DNA of 64,000 nt from Rhizobiaceae bacterium (GCA_019635715.1 JAHBYY010000016.1:1-64000); one strand, 5' to 3'; positions 52,770-61,722 are shown, counted from the first letter of the stretch. Notes: generated by a model from the sequence alone, not told the origin. Program-made: numbers and translations.

Positions 52770-54305
52770 ATGACGCCCCAGCCCCCCACCGTCCTGCGCC
52801 TGACCGGCATCACCAAGCGCTTCGGCCCGGTGACCGCCAACGATGCCATCTCGCTCGAGCTGCGGCAGGGCGAGGTGGTGGCGCTGCTGGGCGAGAACGG
52901 CGCCGGCAAGACGACGCTGATGAACATCCTGTTCGGCCACTACGTCGCCGACGAGGGAACCGTCGAGGCGTTCGGCAGGCCGCTGCAGCCGGGCGACCCG
53001 CGCGCCGCGCTGGATGCCGGCATCGGCATGGTCCACCAGCATTTTACGCTGGCCGAGAACCTGACCGTGCTGGAAAACATCGCGCTCGGCACGCAGAAGC
53101 TCTTTGCGCCGCGTCTCGACCGGAGCGCGGCACGCCGGCGCATCCTGTCGCTGGCGAGCGACTTCGGTCTCGCCGTCGATCCCAATGCAATCGTCGCTGC
53201 GCTGACGGTCGGCGAGCGCCAGCGCGTCGAGATCCTGAAGGCCCTGTATCGCCACGCCCGCATCCTGATCCTCGACGAGCCGACCGCGGTTCTGACGCCG
53301 GCCGAGGCGGATGCGTTGTTCGCCACCCTCAAGCTTTTGGTGGCGCAGGGCCTGTCGGTGATCTTCATCTCGCACAAGCTGCATGAGGTCATGGCGGTCA
53401 GCGACCGCGTCGTCGTGCTGAGGGGAGGCCGGCTGGCCGGCGAGAAGGCGATTTCCGAGACGAATCGCTCTGAACTGGCGACGCTGATGGTCGCCCAGGA
53501 TGTCCATCTGCCGCCGATCGTCGACGTCGCCTTCGGCGCGCGTCTTCTGCTGCTCGACCAGGTCTCCACCGCCGGACGCGTTTCCGGCGCGCGGCTCGAT
53601 CGGGCTTCGCTGGCGCTGAAGGCCGGCGACATCACCGGGCTTGCCGGCGTCTCGGGCAACGGCCAGGCGGCGCTGGCGGCGCTGCTGGCCGGCACCGAGC
53701 GCATGACGGCCGGCACTGTCGAGCTGTTCGGCGAGAAGCGCGGCGCCTGGGGAGCGCGCGAAGCGCTGCAACTCGGCATCGCCCGCATTCCCGAGGATCG
53801 TCATGCCGTCGGCACCATCGGCGACATGAGCGTCACCGAGAACGTCATCCTCGAAAGCTACCGCGGCCGCCGCTTCTGCCGCCGCGGCTTCCTCGACTGG
53901 CCGGCGGCGCGGGCCTTCGCCGAAGGCATCATCCGCGACTACGAGGTCAAGTGCCCGTCGCCCGACGCCCGCATCCGCCTGCTGTCCGGCGGCAACATGC
54001 AGAAGCTCATCCTCGGCCGTGCCCTCGATCCCGAGCCACGGGTCATTGTCGCCAACCAGCCGACGCGCGGCCTGGACGTCGGCGCCGTCGCCTATGTCCA
54101 CGCCCAGTTGATCAAGGCGCGCGACCGCGGCGCGGCGATCCTGCTGATCTCGGAGGATCTCGAGGAGATCGTGGCGCTGTCCGACCGGATATGCGTGATC
54201 TCCAAGGGCCGCATCTCCGAGCCGTCGCGGCGCGGCGCCAAGACGATCCCGCAGCTCGGCGAGATGATGGCCGGCCACGGCCTGGAGGCGGCGCATGCGT
54301 CTTGA
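52770..54305 (+). CDS. Nucleoside ABC transporter ATPase (duplicated domain)
   Basis: A 511-aa protein with two ATPase domains, as in RbsA/YufO. The first has LGENGAGKTTL (49-59) and a signature reduced to LTVGERQRVE, with ILDEPTAVL. In the second, Walker A is degenerate (GVSGNGQAAL), the signature is LSGGNMQKL and Walker B is VIVANQPTRGLDVGA. The degenerate second site is normal for this transporter class. The gene end overlaps the next permease by 11 nt. Confidence 0.93.
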   Translation: MTPQPPTVLRLTGITKRFGPVTANDAISLELRQGEVVALLGENGAGKTTLMNILFGHYVADEGTVEAFGRPLQPGDPRAALDAGIGMVHQHFTLAENLTVLENIALGTQKLFAPRLDRSAARRRILSLASDFGLAVDPNAIVAALTVGERQRVEILKALYRHARILILDEPTAVLTPAEADALFATLKLLVAQGLSVIFISHKLHEVMAVSDRVVVLRGGRLAGEKAISETNRSELATLMVAQDVHLPPIVDVAFGARLLLLDQVSTAGRVSGARLDRASLALKAGDITGLAGVSGNGQAALAALLAGTERMTAGTVELFGEKRGAWGAREALQLGIARIPEDRHAVGTIGDMSVTENVILESYRGRRFCRRGFLDWPAARAFAEGIIRDYEVKCPSPDARIRLLSGGNMQKLILGRALDPEPRVIVANQPTRGLDVGAVAYVHAQLIKARDRGAAILLISEDLEEIVALSDRICVISKGRISEPSRRGAKTIPQLGEMMAGHGLEAAHAS

Positions 54306-55344
54306 GCCGAAGCCGGCGCCGTCGATCGCCGTCGCGCTGCTTTATCCGGCCGGCGCGGTCGTCGTCACGCTGGCGCTCACCGCGCTGCTGGTGCTCGCCG
54401 CCGGAGCATCGCCGCTCTCGGTGTTCGGGCTCGTCGCCAGGGGCGCCGCCGGCTCGCAATTCGCCATTCTGGAAACGTTGACCCGCGCCACGCCGCTGAT
54501 CTTCACCGGCCTGGCGGTGGCGGTCGCCTTCCGCGCCCGCCTGTGGAACATCGGTGCGGAAGCGCAGCTCTATGCCGGCGCGGTGATCACCGTCGTGCTC
54601 GGCACCGGCGCGCTGCCCTGGCCGTCCTGGCTGCTTCTGCCGGCCATCGCGATCAGCGCCATGATCGCCGGTGCGCTGCTGCTGCTCTTCCCGGCGGTCC
54701 TCAAGACGCGTCTCGGCGTCGACGAGGTGGTCACCACCCTGCTGCTCAACTTCGTCGTGCTGCTGTTCGTCTCCATGCTGCTCGAAGGCCTGCTGAAGGA
54801 TCCGATGGGCCTCGGCTGGCCGCAGTCGCGCAAGGTGATCGAGGCGGCGCAGTTGCCGCGCATCATCACCGGCAAGCGGCTGCACTACGGCTTCGCGCTG
54901 GCGATCGCCTCTGCGGTGATCGTCTGGGTCATCATGAAGAAGACGGCGCTCGGCTACGAGATGCGCGCCGTCGGGCACAATCCGGAGGCGTCGCGCTTCG
55001 CCGGCATCCCGGTGAACCGCGTGCTGATGAAGACCGCCATCCTCTCCGGTGGACTGGCCGCGCTCGCCGGCTTCTCCGAGGTCGCCGGCCTGAAGGGAAA
55101 TCTCACGCTCGATCTGTCCCCGGGCTTCGGCTACTCCGGTATCGTCGTCGCCATGCTGGCCATGCTGAACCCGCTCGGCGTGGTCGCCGCGGCGATCTTC
55201 GTCGCCGGCATCTTCGTCGGCGCCGACGCCATGAGCCGCACCGCCGGCGTGCCGAGCTACATCGCCGACGTGATGGTCGCGCTGTCGCTGCTGACCATGG
55301 TTGTGGCGATCCTGCTGATGCGGTTCCGGGTGCGGTGGAGGTGA
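54295..55344 (+). CDS. Nucleoside ABC transporter permease (YufP type)
   Basis: A 349-aa inner-membrane permease of the branched-chain/ribose-like family, with about eight to ten hydrophobic segments. Family marks are ATPLIFTGLAVAVAFRARLWNIGAEAQLYAGA and the coupling region GYEMRAVGHNPEASRFAGIPVNR. It pairs with the permease at 55523. The end is separated from it by a palindromic repeat. Confidence 0.93.
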   Translation: MRLEPKPAPSIAVALLYPAGAVVVTLALTALLVLAAGASPLSVFGLVARGAAGSQFAILETLTRATPLIFTGLAVAVAFRARLWNIGAEAQLYAGAVITVVLGTGALPWPSWLLLPAIAISAMIAGALLLLFPAVLKTRLGVDEVVTTLLLNFVVLLFVSMLLEGLLKDPMGLGWPQSRKVIEAAQLPRIITGKRLHYGFALAIASAVIVWVIMKKTALGYEMRAVGHNPEASRFAGIPVNRVLMKTAILSGGLAALAGFSEVAGLKGNLTLDLSPGFGYSGIVVAMLAMLNPLGVVAAAIFVAGIFVGADAMSRTAGVPSYIADVMVALSLLTMVVAILLMRFRVRWR

Positions 55345-55366
55345 GCATGGAAGCGACTTCGTCGAT

Positions 55367-55498
55367 GCCCCCTCCACCACGCTGCGCGTGGTCCCCCTCC
55401 CCCGTTAACGGGGGAGGATTCGGCGTTGCGGCCGGCCGCGCCGGAAATCCTCCCCAGCGAAGCGGGGGAGGGGGACCGCCGAAGGCGGGGGAGGGGGC
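55367..55498. repeat. 132-bp RIME-like palindromic element, second copy
   Basis: It starts GCCCCCTCCACC and ends GGGGGAGGGGGC, near-complementary outer arms. Inside are CCCCCTCCCCCGT and AACGGGGGAGGATT, then AATCCTCCCC and GCGAAGCGGGGGAGGGG. The interior matches the 130-bp element at 21963-22092 closely, so both belong to one family located in the gaps between permease genes of two unrelated transporters. Confidence 0.75.
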
Positions 55499-55522
55499 CT
55501 CGAATCTCCGGAGGCCACCCCC

Positions 55523-56467
55523 ATGACCGAAGCGCTCGACATCCTGCTCACCGCCTCCTTCTGGGTCGCCGCGATCCGCATCGCATCGCCGCTGATCTTT
55601 GCCACCATGGGCGAGCTGATCTGCGAACGGGCCGGCGTGCTCAACCTCGGCATCGAGGGCATCATGACGGTCGGCGCCTTCGCCGGCTGGTTCACCGTCT
55701 ATTCCGGCGGCGATCTATGGGCCGGTGTCGCGGTCGCGGCAACGGCCGGCGCGATGTTCGGCCTGCTGCACGCCATCCTCACCGTGCCGCTCGGCCTCTC
55801 GCAGCATGTCGTCGGCATCGGCATAACGCTTCTCGCCACCAGCCTGACGGCCTTCACCTATCGCCTGCTGCTGCCGGAGGTTACGTCCCCGCCGAAAATC
55901 GAACCGTTCCAGCCGCTGCCCATCCCCGGCCTGTCGCAGATCCCGGTGGTCGGCGAGGCGCTGTTCTCCCAGACGCCGCTCACCTATCTCGCCTTCCTCA
56001 CCGTCGCACTGGTCGCCTGGGTGCTCTATCGGACGCCGCTCGGCCTTGCGGTACGCGCCGCCGGCGAAAACCCGTCGGCCGTCGAGGCGCAGGGCATCTC
56101 GGTCAGCGGCATCCGCATCGGCGCGGTGATGGTCGGCAGCGCCCTGATGGCGGTGGGCGGCGCGTTCCTGACCATGTCGGCCTTCAATTCCTTCTTCTTC
56201 GAGATGATCAACGGCCGCGGCTGGATCTGCATCGCGCTGGTCGTCTTCGGCTCCTGGCGCCCCGGCAAGGCGCTGCTCGGCGCGATCCTGTTCGCCGCCT
56301 TCGACGCCTACCAGGTGCGGCTGCAGCAGATCACCGGCGCGCTGGTTCCCTACCAGGTGTTCCTGATGCTGCCCTATCTCCTGTCAATCCTGGCGCTGAT
56401 CCTCGTCGCCCGCCGCGCCACCTATCCGCGCGCGCTGATGATCCCGTATCAGAAGGGGGAGAGATAG
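55523..56467 (+). CDS. Nucleoside ABC transporter permease (YufQ type)
   Basis: A 314-aa permease with eight or so membrane segments. The ICERAGVLNLGIEGIMTVGAF segment near 35-55 and LGLAVRAAGENPSAVEAQGISV coupling loop are typical of the class. The last 56 coding bases are duplicated 611 nt downstream (57021-57076) after an inserted gene. The original operon partner downstream was probably the deaminase. Confidence 0.93.
   Translation: MTEALDILLTASFWVAAIRIASPLIFATMGELICERAGVLNLGIEGIMTVGAFAGWFTVYSGGDLWAGVAVAATAGAMFGLLHAILTVPLGLSQHVVGIGITLLATSLTAFTYRLLLPEVTSPPKIEPFQPLPIPGLSQIPVVGEALFSQTPLTYLAFLTVALVAWVLYRTPLGLAVRAAGENPSAVEAQGISVSGIRIGAVMVGSALMAVGGAFLTMSAFNSFFFEMINGRGWICIALVVFGSWRPGKALLGAILFAAFDAYQVRLQQITGALVPYQVFLMLPYLLSILALILVARRATYPRALMIPYQKGER
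56410..56465 (+). repeat. Direct repeat, left copy (permease 3' end)
   Basis: These 56 nt of permease coding sequence recur at 57021-57076 with three mismatches (56415, 56441, 56443). The copies flank the 189-aa gene, so they look like the left and right ends of an insertion that preserved the permease reading frame. Confidence 0.85.
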
Positions 56468-56479
56468 CTCCCAATTGGT

Positions 56480-57049
56480 ATGGTCAAGAAGCTCCTTGCG
56501 ATCGTTCTGATCCTCGTCCTGCCGCCATTGACCTTCTACGGTTGGTTCGAGACCAGCGCTCGCTCCATCGTTCGCGAGCGGTCTCTCGATCCGCAATTCG
56601 GCAATTCGATCAAGCACGCCTTGGCTTCGTCCTACCTCTATTCGGGTCTCCGGTTCATCGGAGTTCCGGGATCGGTTTCCGAGGCTGCGGTTATCAGGGC
56701 CGGCTTGCTCAACGAGTTCGCGGAACTCTACGTCAAGCGGGGCAAGCCCGATACGACGGCGGAGATCATGAAGGACCTCCACAACAACATGGTTGGCGTA
56801 AGCCTAGCAAAATGGCTCGAAGAAAGCGGGACGGCCGCGCGTGATGACATGCTTGTGGCACTTGGCGATCGGGGTTTGCTGGTGCTTTCGGATAACGATC
56901 TCGACGTGACCGAAACGCTCGCCGTTGACGGCTCCGCCGACTACGCTTTCGCTGCGGATTGGTTCGCAGCAAGACGCGCTGAGATCGACCGCGGGGTCGG
57001 CATGGCGCTCGTTGGCCTGTCCGCCACGCCACCTATCCGCGCGCGCTGA
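56480..57049 (+). CDS. Hypothetical protein inserted between repeated permease ends
   Basis: A 189-aa protein. The N-terminal hydrophobic segment (about 4-22) is a membrane anchor or uncleaved signal. A helical core has SIKHALASSYLYSGLR and MKDLHNNMVGVSLAKWL, which recalls the H...DxHNN pattern of DUF6973-like proteins, uncertain. Its last ten codons run into the duplicated permease DNA, so the natural C-terminus was probably changed. Its base composition is AT-richer than the transporter genes, a sign of foreign origin. It follows the permease stop by 12 nt. Function unknown. Confidence 0.65.
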   Translation: MVKKLLAIVLILVLPPLTFYGWFETSARSIVRERSLDPQFGNSIKHALASSYLYSGLRFIGVPGSVSEAAVIRAGLLNEFAELYVKRGKPDTTAEIMKDLHNNMVGVSLAKWLEESGTAARDDMLVALGDRGLLVLSDNDLDVTETLAVDGSADYAFAADWFAARRAEIDRGVGMALVGLSATPPIRAR

Positions 57050-57076
57050 TGGTGCCGTATCAGAAGGGGGAGAGAT
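57021..57076 (+). repeat. Direct repeat, right copy of the permease 3' end
   Basis: Matches 56410-56465 in 53 of 56 positions. It lies partly in the end of the 189-aa gene, read in another frame there. It is followed 14 nt later by REP-like palindromes. Confidence 0.85.
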
Positions 57077-57089
57077 GAAGCCGCACCGG

Positions 57090-57148
57090 CCGTCATCGTC
57101 GGGTTTGCCCGCGCAGGCGTCATCCTCGGGCTTGTCCCGAGGATCTGC
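57090..57148 (+). repeat. REP-like palindromic repeat, copy 1
   Basis: The last 38 nt (57111-57148) are identical to 57563-57600, and the preceding 21 nt match in 15 positions. The core is GATCCTCGGG-type arms around CTTGT: CATCCTCGGGCTTGTCCCGAGGAT. It sits 20 nt upstream of the GIY-YIG gene. Confidence 0.85.
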
Positions 57149-57168
57149 CGGCGTGTGAAGGCAAGCCG

Positions 57169-57510
57169 ATGACCGGCTTCGTCTATATGATGTCGAACCG
57201 GCCACGTGGTGTGATCTACATCGGAGTTACGAGTGATCTGCAAGGTCGTGCCTGGGAACACCGAAACGAAATCCACGAAGGATTCACGGCGAGGTACAAC
57301 GTCAAGAATCTCGTCTGGTTCGAGCGTCATCCAAACATCGTTCTGGCAATACAACGCGAGAAATCGCTGAAGCGATACCGGCGCGAATGGAAAGTAAAAT
57401 TGATCGAAGGCATGAATCCGACCTGGTTGGACCTTTTTGAGCGCGTCTTCGAGATCGACAACGAATATCGCCCCCACCCCAACACGAGAATGTGGGGTGA
57501 CTACAATTGA
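57169..57510 (+). CDS. GIY-YIG nuclease-fold protein flanked by REP-like repeats
   Basis: A 113-aa protein of the UPF0213/COG2827 GIY-YIG group. The two strands read FVYMMSNRPRGVIYIGVT, so GIY-YIG appears as VYM...IYIGVT. The helix with the catalytic Arg is LQGRAWEHRN, then EREKSLKRYRREWKVKLIE (E of the metal site in the AIQREKSLK segment). The length is near the family norm (~100). It is flanked by palindromic repeats on both sides and lies between a transporter operon and its likely deaminase partner. Members of this group are widespread and of unknown role; mobility is inference. Confidence 0.85.
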   Translation: MTGFVYMMSNRPRGVIYIGVTSDLQGRAWEHRNEIHEGFTARYNVKNLVWFERHPNIVLAIQREKSLKRYRREWKVKLIEGMNPTWLDLFERVFEIDNEYRPHPNTRMWGDYN

Positions 57511-57541
57511 ACGTAGATCGTGATCCTCGGGGCCAGGAGCT

Positions 57542-57680
57542 CCGTTATCCTGGGGCTTGTCTGCGCAGGCGTCATCCTCGGGCTTGTCCCGAGGATCTGC
57601 TGCCGTCGGACAGGCTGCAATACCGTCGTCACGCATCTATTCAATGTAGGCAGATCCTCGGGACAAGCCCGAGGATCACG
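57542..57680. repeat. REP-like palindromic repeats, copies 2 and 3
   Basis: Copy 2 (57542-57600) is direct and matches copy 1. Copy 3 (57650-57680) is the same core inverted: 30 of its 31 nt match the inverse complement of copy 2 sequence. Its GATCCTCGGG and CCCGAGGATC arms enclose ACAAG. The two enclose 49 nt of non-coding DNA and lie just upstream of the deaminase gene. Confidence 0.85.
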
Positions 57681-57702
57681 GCCAAAGCATAGGACCTTCA
57701 TC

Positions 57703-58980
57703 ATGGCATTTGACCTGATCATCCGTGGCGGCTCGCTTCCCGACGGCCGCGTCGCCGACATCGGCATTTCCGGCGAGACCATCGCCGCGATCGAGCCGCG
57801 CCTCGACGCGCCGGCGGGCCGGATCATCGACGCCACCGGCGACCTCGTCTCCGCGCCCTTCGTCGATCCGCATTTCCACATGGACGCGACGCTGTCCTAC
57901 GGCATCCCGCGCATCAACGCGTCCGGTACCCTGCTGGAAGGCATCTCGCTGTGGGGCGAGCTCAAGAAGGTGATGACCTTCGAGGAGGTGCGCGACCGGG
58001 CACTCGCCTATTGCGACTGGGCCGTCTCGATGGGCCTGCTCGCCATCCGCACCCATGTCGACACCTGCGACGACCGGCTGCTCGGCGTCGAGGCGCTGCT
58101 GGAGGTCAGGAAGCTCGTCGCGCCCTATATCGACCTGCAGCTCGTGGCTTTCCCGCAGGACGGCCTCTACCGCGACCCGACGGCGCGCCAGAACACCATC
58201 CGCGCCCTCGACATGGGCGTCGACGTGGTCGGCGGCATCCCGCATTTCGAGCGCACCATGGCCGACGGACGTCGCTCCGTCACCGAACTCTGCGAGATCG
58301 CCGCCGAGCGCGGCCTGCCGGTCGACATGCATTGCGACGAGACCGACGATCCGCTGTCGCGCCACATCGAGCAACTGGCCTACGAGACGCAGCGGCTCGG
58401 GCTGCACGGCAGGGTGGCCGGCTCGCACCTGACCTCGATGCACTCGATGGACAATTACTACGTCTCCAAGCTGTTGCCGCTGATCGCCGAGGCCGGCGTC
58501 TCGGCCATCCCCAACCCGCTCATCAATATCATGCTGCAGGGACGCCACGACACGTTCCCGAAGCGCCGCGGCCTGACGCGCGTCAAGGAGATGCAGGCGC
58601 TCGGCATCCGCGTCGGCTGGGGGCAGGACTGCGTGCTCGACCCCTGGTATTCGCTCGGCACCGCCGACATGCTCGACGTCGCCTTCATGGGGCTTCACGT
58701 GGCGCAGATGTCCAGCCCCGCCGACATGCATCGCTGCTTCGAGATGGTGACCACCGTGAATGCCGAGATCATGGGCCTCGGCCACCTCGGGCTCGCCGTC
58801 GGCAAGCGCGCCAGCCTTGTCGTGCTCGATGCCGGCAACGCCGTCGAGGCGGTGCGCCTGCGCCCCGATCGGCTCTACGTCGTCTCGCGCGGCAAGGTGG
58901 TGGCCGAGCGCGGCAAGCGCGACACTGCGTTGTCTATCCCGGGTCGGCCGGCGAGCATCAACCGGCGGCACCATCTTTGA
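57703..58980 (+). CDS. Cytosine-deaminase-like amidohydrolase
   Basis: A 425-aa metal-dependent amidohydrolase. The metal site shows VDPHFHMDATL (64-74), HCDETDDPLSRH with the acid-base Glu, H in SHLTSMHSMD, and the C-terminal GWGQDCVLDPWYSLGTADM, close to the CodA pattern DDVFDPWYPLG. It hydrolyses a nucleobase-type amidine, probably cytosine. The ATG at 57703 is preferred; an upstream frame runs into the repeats. With the BMP-type importer it fits pyrimidine or nucleobase salvage. Confidence 0.85.
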   Translation: MAFDLIIRGGSLPDGRVADIGISGETIAAIEPRLDAPAGRIIDATGDLVSAPFVDPHFHMDATLSYGIPRINASGTLLEGISLWGELKKVMTFEEVRDRALAYCDWAVSMGLLAIRTHVDTCDDRLLGVEALLEVRKLVAPYIDLQLVAFPQDGLYRDPTARQNTIRALDMGVDVVGGIPHFERTMADGRRSVTELCEIAAERGLPVDMHCDETDDPLSRHIEQLAYETQRLGLHGRVAGSHLTSMHSMDNYYVSKLLPLIAEAGVSAIPNPLINIMLQGRHDTFPKRRGLTRVKEMQALGIRVGWGQDCVLDPWYSLGTADMLDVAFMGLHVAQMSSPADMHRCFEMVTTVNAEIMGLGHLGLAVGKRASLVVLDAGNAVEAVRLRPDRLYVVSRGKVVAERGKRDTALSIPGRPASINRRHHL

Positions 58981-58981
58981 A

Positions 58982-58999
58982 AACCCAACATGATGGGTT
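58982..58999 (+). promoter_or_regulatory. Small palindrome before the DUF4160 gene
   Basis: AACCCA (58982-58987) and TGGGTT (58994-58999) are inverted around ACATGA, immediately after the deaminase stop and 7 nt before the DUF4160 ATG. It could be a weak terminator or an operator for the following gene pair. Confidence 0.35.
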
Positions 59000-59005
59000 A
59001 CCTTG

Positions 59006-59236
59006 ATGCCGGTCGTGCTTCGAGCCAGCGGCTTCAGAGTACTGATCTATGTCGATGATCACGACCCTGCACATGTGCACGTGATTGGAGACGGCGAAGC
59101 GAAGATAAGCTTGCTGCCTGAGGTCAGGGTGGCATGGGTGCGAGGAATGAACAGAGCCACCGTGCAGAAGGCTATTCGCCTTGTTTCGGAGCAGCGGGTT
59201 CTCCTGCTGGAGCGTTGGAATGAACACCATGCCTGA
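59006..59236 (+). CDS. DUF4160 protein
   Basis: A 76-aa protein with the DUF4160 pattern: FRVLIYVDDHDPAHVHV, GDGEAKISL, then VRGMNRATVQKAIRLVSEQRVLLLERWNEHH. Members commonly pair with DUF2442 genes, as here, where the two overlap by 17 nt. The pairs have been suspected to be toxin-antitoxin or regulatory modules, without a proven role that I know. AT-richer than its neighbours. Confidence 0.85.
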   Translation: MPVVLRASGFRVLIYVDDHDPAHVHVIGDGEAKISLLPEVRVAWVRGMNRATVQKAIRLVSEQRVLLLERWNEHHA

Positions 59237-59627
59237 ATTGACCGATGAGGAATTCGAAGCTGCGTCGCGTCGCGGTGCGGAGATCGGGGGCGATCTGCTT
59301 GCACGCTCCGTGCGGTACGATCCGCAGAGGCGTGTCATGCATGTCCATCTTCAGAACGACACGTCATTCTCGTTTCCGGTGGACAAGGTGCAGGGTCTGG
59401 CCGGGGCTGAGGACGAAGATCTGGCCGAGATCGAGATCAGCGGAAGCGGCTACGGACTTCATTGGGAAAGGTTGGATGCCGATTTCACGGTAGGGGGCTT
59501 GGCCGCCGGCATTTTCGGAACGGCGAGATACATGGCGGCCCAGGCCGGCCGGCAGAAATCGGAGGCGAAGGCTGCCGCTGCCCGAGCGAACGGCGCCCGC
59601 GGCGGCCGTCCGCGCAAGGCCGGCTGA
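59220..59627 (+). CDS. DUF2442 protein
   Basis: A 135-aa protein. The DUF2442 core spans about 20-95 (LTDEEFEAASRRG, HVHLQNDTSFSFPVDKVQGLAGA, YGLHWERLDADFTVGGLAAGIFG). The C-terminal end is a basic Ala/Arg-rich tail (RANGARGGRPRKAG). GGAG lies 9 nt before the ATG at 59220; ATG 59229 is an alternative. It overlaps the DUF4160 gene, so the products probably act together. Confidence 0.85.
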   Translation: MNTMPELTDEEFEAASRRGAEIGGDLLARSVRYDPQRRVMHVHLQNDTSFSFPVDKVQGLAGAEDEDLAEIEISGSGYGLHWERLDADFTVGGLAAGIFGTARYMAAQAGRQKSEAKAAAARANGARGGRPRKAG

Positions 59628-59632
59628 CCGGC

Positions 59633-60430
59633 TCAACCCACCCCGATCCCGGCCGTCAGCCCGCCGTCGACCAGATAGTCGCCGCCGGTCGAGAAGGCAG
59701 CGCGCTCCGAGCAGAGGAAGGCGATCATCTCGGCGACCTCCTCGGGCTCGCCGATGCGGCCGAGCGGGTGCGCGGCGCCGAAGCGCTTGAACACGGCGTC
59801 GACATCGGCGTCCGCGCCGTCGAAGGTGCGCGCCGCGAGTTCCAGGATCGGCGTGCGTACCGAGCCGGGGCTCACCGAGTTGACGCGGATGTTCTGTTTT
59901 GCATGGTCCAGCGCCATGGCGCGCGTCAGCGCGTGGATCGCCCCCTTGGTCGCCACATAGGCGGCAACACCCGGCTGGCATTGATGGCCTTGGACAGAGG
60001 ATATGTTGACGATCGCACCGCCGCCGCGCCGCTCGATGTGCGCAATCCCGTGGCGGGCGGTCAGGTAGATCGAGCCGATATTGACCGCCATGCAGCGCGC
60101 CCAGATCTCCGGCTCCGTGGTCGTCACGGTGCCGTAGGGGTGGACCGCCGCGGCGTTGACGATGATGTCCAGCCCGCCGAACGCCGCCACCGCCTGTTCG
60201 ACCGCCTGGCGGGCGCCGTCGTCTTGCGACAGGTCGACCTGGGCGACGCCGATGCGCAGGCCGCCAGCCTCGGCGATCTCGCCGAGTTCGGAATTATAGG
60301 CCTCGTCGATCCCGCAGGCGAGCACCGAGGCCCCGTCCTGGGCCAGCCGGATGGCGGCGGCCCGGCCGATCCCGCTGGTGCCGGTCACCAGCGCGACCTT
60401 GCCCTCGAACTCCTGTGCAAATCTTGCCAT
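59633..60430 (-). CDS. Short-chain dehydrogenase/reductase
   Basis: A 265-aa classical SDR. It has [12 protein letters not shown] for NAD(P) binding, NAAAVH, the catalytic serine in NISSVQG, YVATKG as the YxxxK pair, and PGSVRTPI. The GID after the second strand (ACGIDEAYN) suggests NAD preference, weakly. GGGAG lies 7 nt before the ATG. It is divergent from uxuA, so a role in the same hexuronate pathway, for example fructuronate reduction, is plausible but not shown. Confidence 0.88.
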   Translation of the reverse strand: MARFAQEFEGKVALVTGTSGIGRAAAIRLAQDGASVLACGIDEAYNSELGEIAEAGGLRIGVAQVDLSQDDGARQAVEQAVAAFGGLDIIVNAAAVHPYGTVTTTEPEIWARCMAVNIGSIYLTARHGIAHIERRGGGAIVNISSVQGHQCQPGVAAYVATKGAIHALTRAMALDHAKQNIRVNSVSPGSVRTPILELAARTFDGADADVDAVFKRFGAAHPLGRIGEPEEVAEMIAFLCSERAAFSTGGDYLVDGGLTAGIGVG

Positions 60431-60500
60431 GACCGTCTCCCGCTTCCGTTCGGGGCAGGGATACTCTACCAACGTCGCCGGGCATAGCAGGGAGGACAAT

Positions 60501-61700
60501 ATGCGGCAGACCTGGCGTTGGTTCGGGGAGAACGATCCCGTCACGCTCGACCACGTGAAGCAGGCCGGCGCCGTCGGCATCGTCTCGGCGCTGCACCACA
60601 TCTACGACGGCTCGGCCTGGCCGCAGGCGGAAGTCGACCGCCGCCGCGCCGTGATCGAGGCGGCCGGCCTGACCTGGGACGTCGTCGAGAGCATCCCGGT
60701 CCGCAACGAGATCAAGATCGCCGACGCCGGCCGCGACCGGGCGATCGCCTCCTGGACGGATTCGCTGCGCGCCGTCGCGCGCGCCGGCGTCAAGACCGTC
60801 TGCTACAACTTCATGCCGGTGGTCGACTGGACCCGCACCGATCTGCGCTGGCCGCTGCCGACGACGGGTTTCGCGCTGCGCTTCGACGCGATCGACTTCG
60901 CCGCCTACGACATCTTCGTGCTGGAGCGCCCGGATGCCGAGGCGGATTATACGCCGGAGCGCGTCGCCGAGGCCAAGGCGCGGCTCGCCATCCTGACGCC
61001 GGAGCAGATCGCCACGATCGAGCGCAATCTGATTGCCGGCCTGCCGGCAACCGAGCGCAAGTTCGACCGTCCCGCCTTCAAGCAGGCCCTGCTCGATTTC
61101 ACCTCGATGAGCGACGACGAACTGCGCGGCAATCTGCTCTATTTCCTGAAGGCCGTCGGGCCGGTGGCGGACGAGCTCGGCGTGCGGCTCGCCATCCACC
61201 CCGACGATCCGCCCTTCTCGCTGTTCGGCATGCCGCGCATCGTCTCGACCCCTTCGGACGTCCGGCAGATCCTGCGGGCCTACGATTCGCCCAGCAACGG
61301 CCTGACCTTCTGCACCGGCTCCTACGGCGCCCGCGCCGACAACGACCTGCCGGCGATGGTGCGCGAATTCGCCGACCGTATCCATTTCGCCCATCTGCGC
61401 AATGTGACGATGCAACCGGACGGATCGTTCTACGAAGCGGAACATCTCGAGGGCGGCACCGACATGGTCGCCGTGCTCGACGCCTTCCTTGCCGAGCAGC
61501 AGCGGCGCAAGGATGCTGGCCGCGAAGACTGGCTGATCCCGATGCGTCCGGATCACGGCCATCTGCTTGCCGACGACATCGGCAAGGACCGCATCAATCC
61601 CGGCTATTCGCTGATCGGCCGCCTCAAGGGCCTGGCGGAACTGCGCGGCATCATGCGCGCGCTGGGCGCGACGAAATATCCGGATCTCCCCCTGCACTGA
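60501..61700 (+). CDS. uxuA: Mannonate dehydratase
   Basis: A 399-aa UxuA. Recognised by [66 protein letters not shown] and the C-terminal MRPDHGH with the metal histidine. It dehydrates D-mannonate to 2-keto-3-deoxygluconate in hexuronate catabolism. GGGAGGA lies 6 nt before the ATG. Length and motifs are standard. Confidence 0.95.
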   Translation: MRQTWRWFGENDPVTLDHVKQAGAVGIVSALHHIYDGSAWPQAEVDRRRAVIEAAGLTWDVVESIPVRNEIKIADAGRDRAIASWTDSLRAVARAGVKTVCYNFMPVVDWTRTDLRWPLPTTGFALRFDAIDFAAYDIFVLERPDAEADYTPERVAEAKARLAILTPEQIATIERNLIAGLPATERKFDRPAFKQALLDFTSMSDDELRGNLLYFLKAVGPVADELGVRLAIHPDDPPFSLFGMPRIVSTPSDVRQILRAYDSPSNGLTFCTGSYGARADNDLPAMVREFADRIHFAHLRNVTMQPDGSFYEAEHLEGGTDMVAVLDAFLAEQQRRKDAGREDWLIPMRPDHGHLLADDIGKDRINPGYSLIGRLKGLAELRGIMRALGATKYPDLPLH

Positions 61701-61722
61701 CGGTGCCACTGGCCATGGCAGC

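Noticed and set aside
57650..57680. Possible rho-independent terminator before the deaminase gene
   Set aside because: The hairpin is one of three copies of a REP-like repeat, lacks a U-run and lies upstream of, not after, a gene on that strand.
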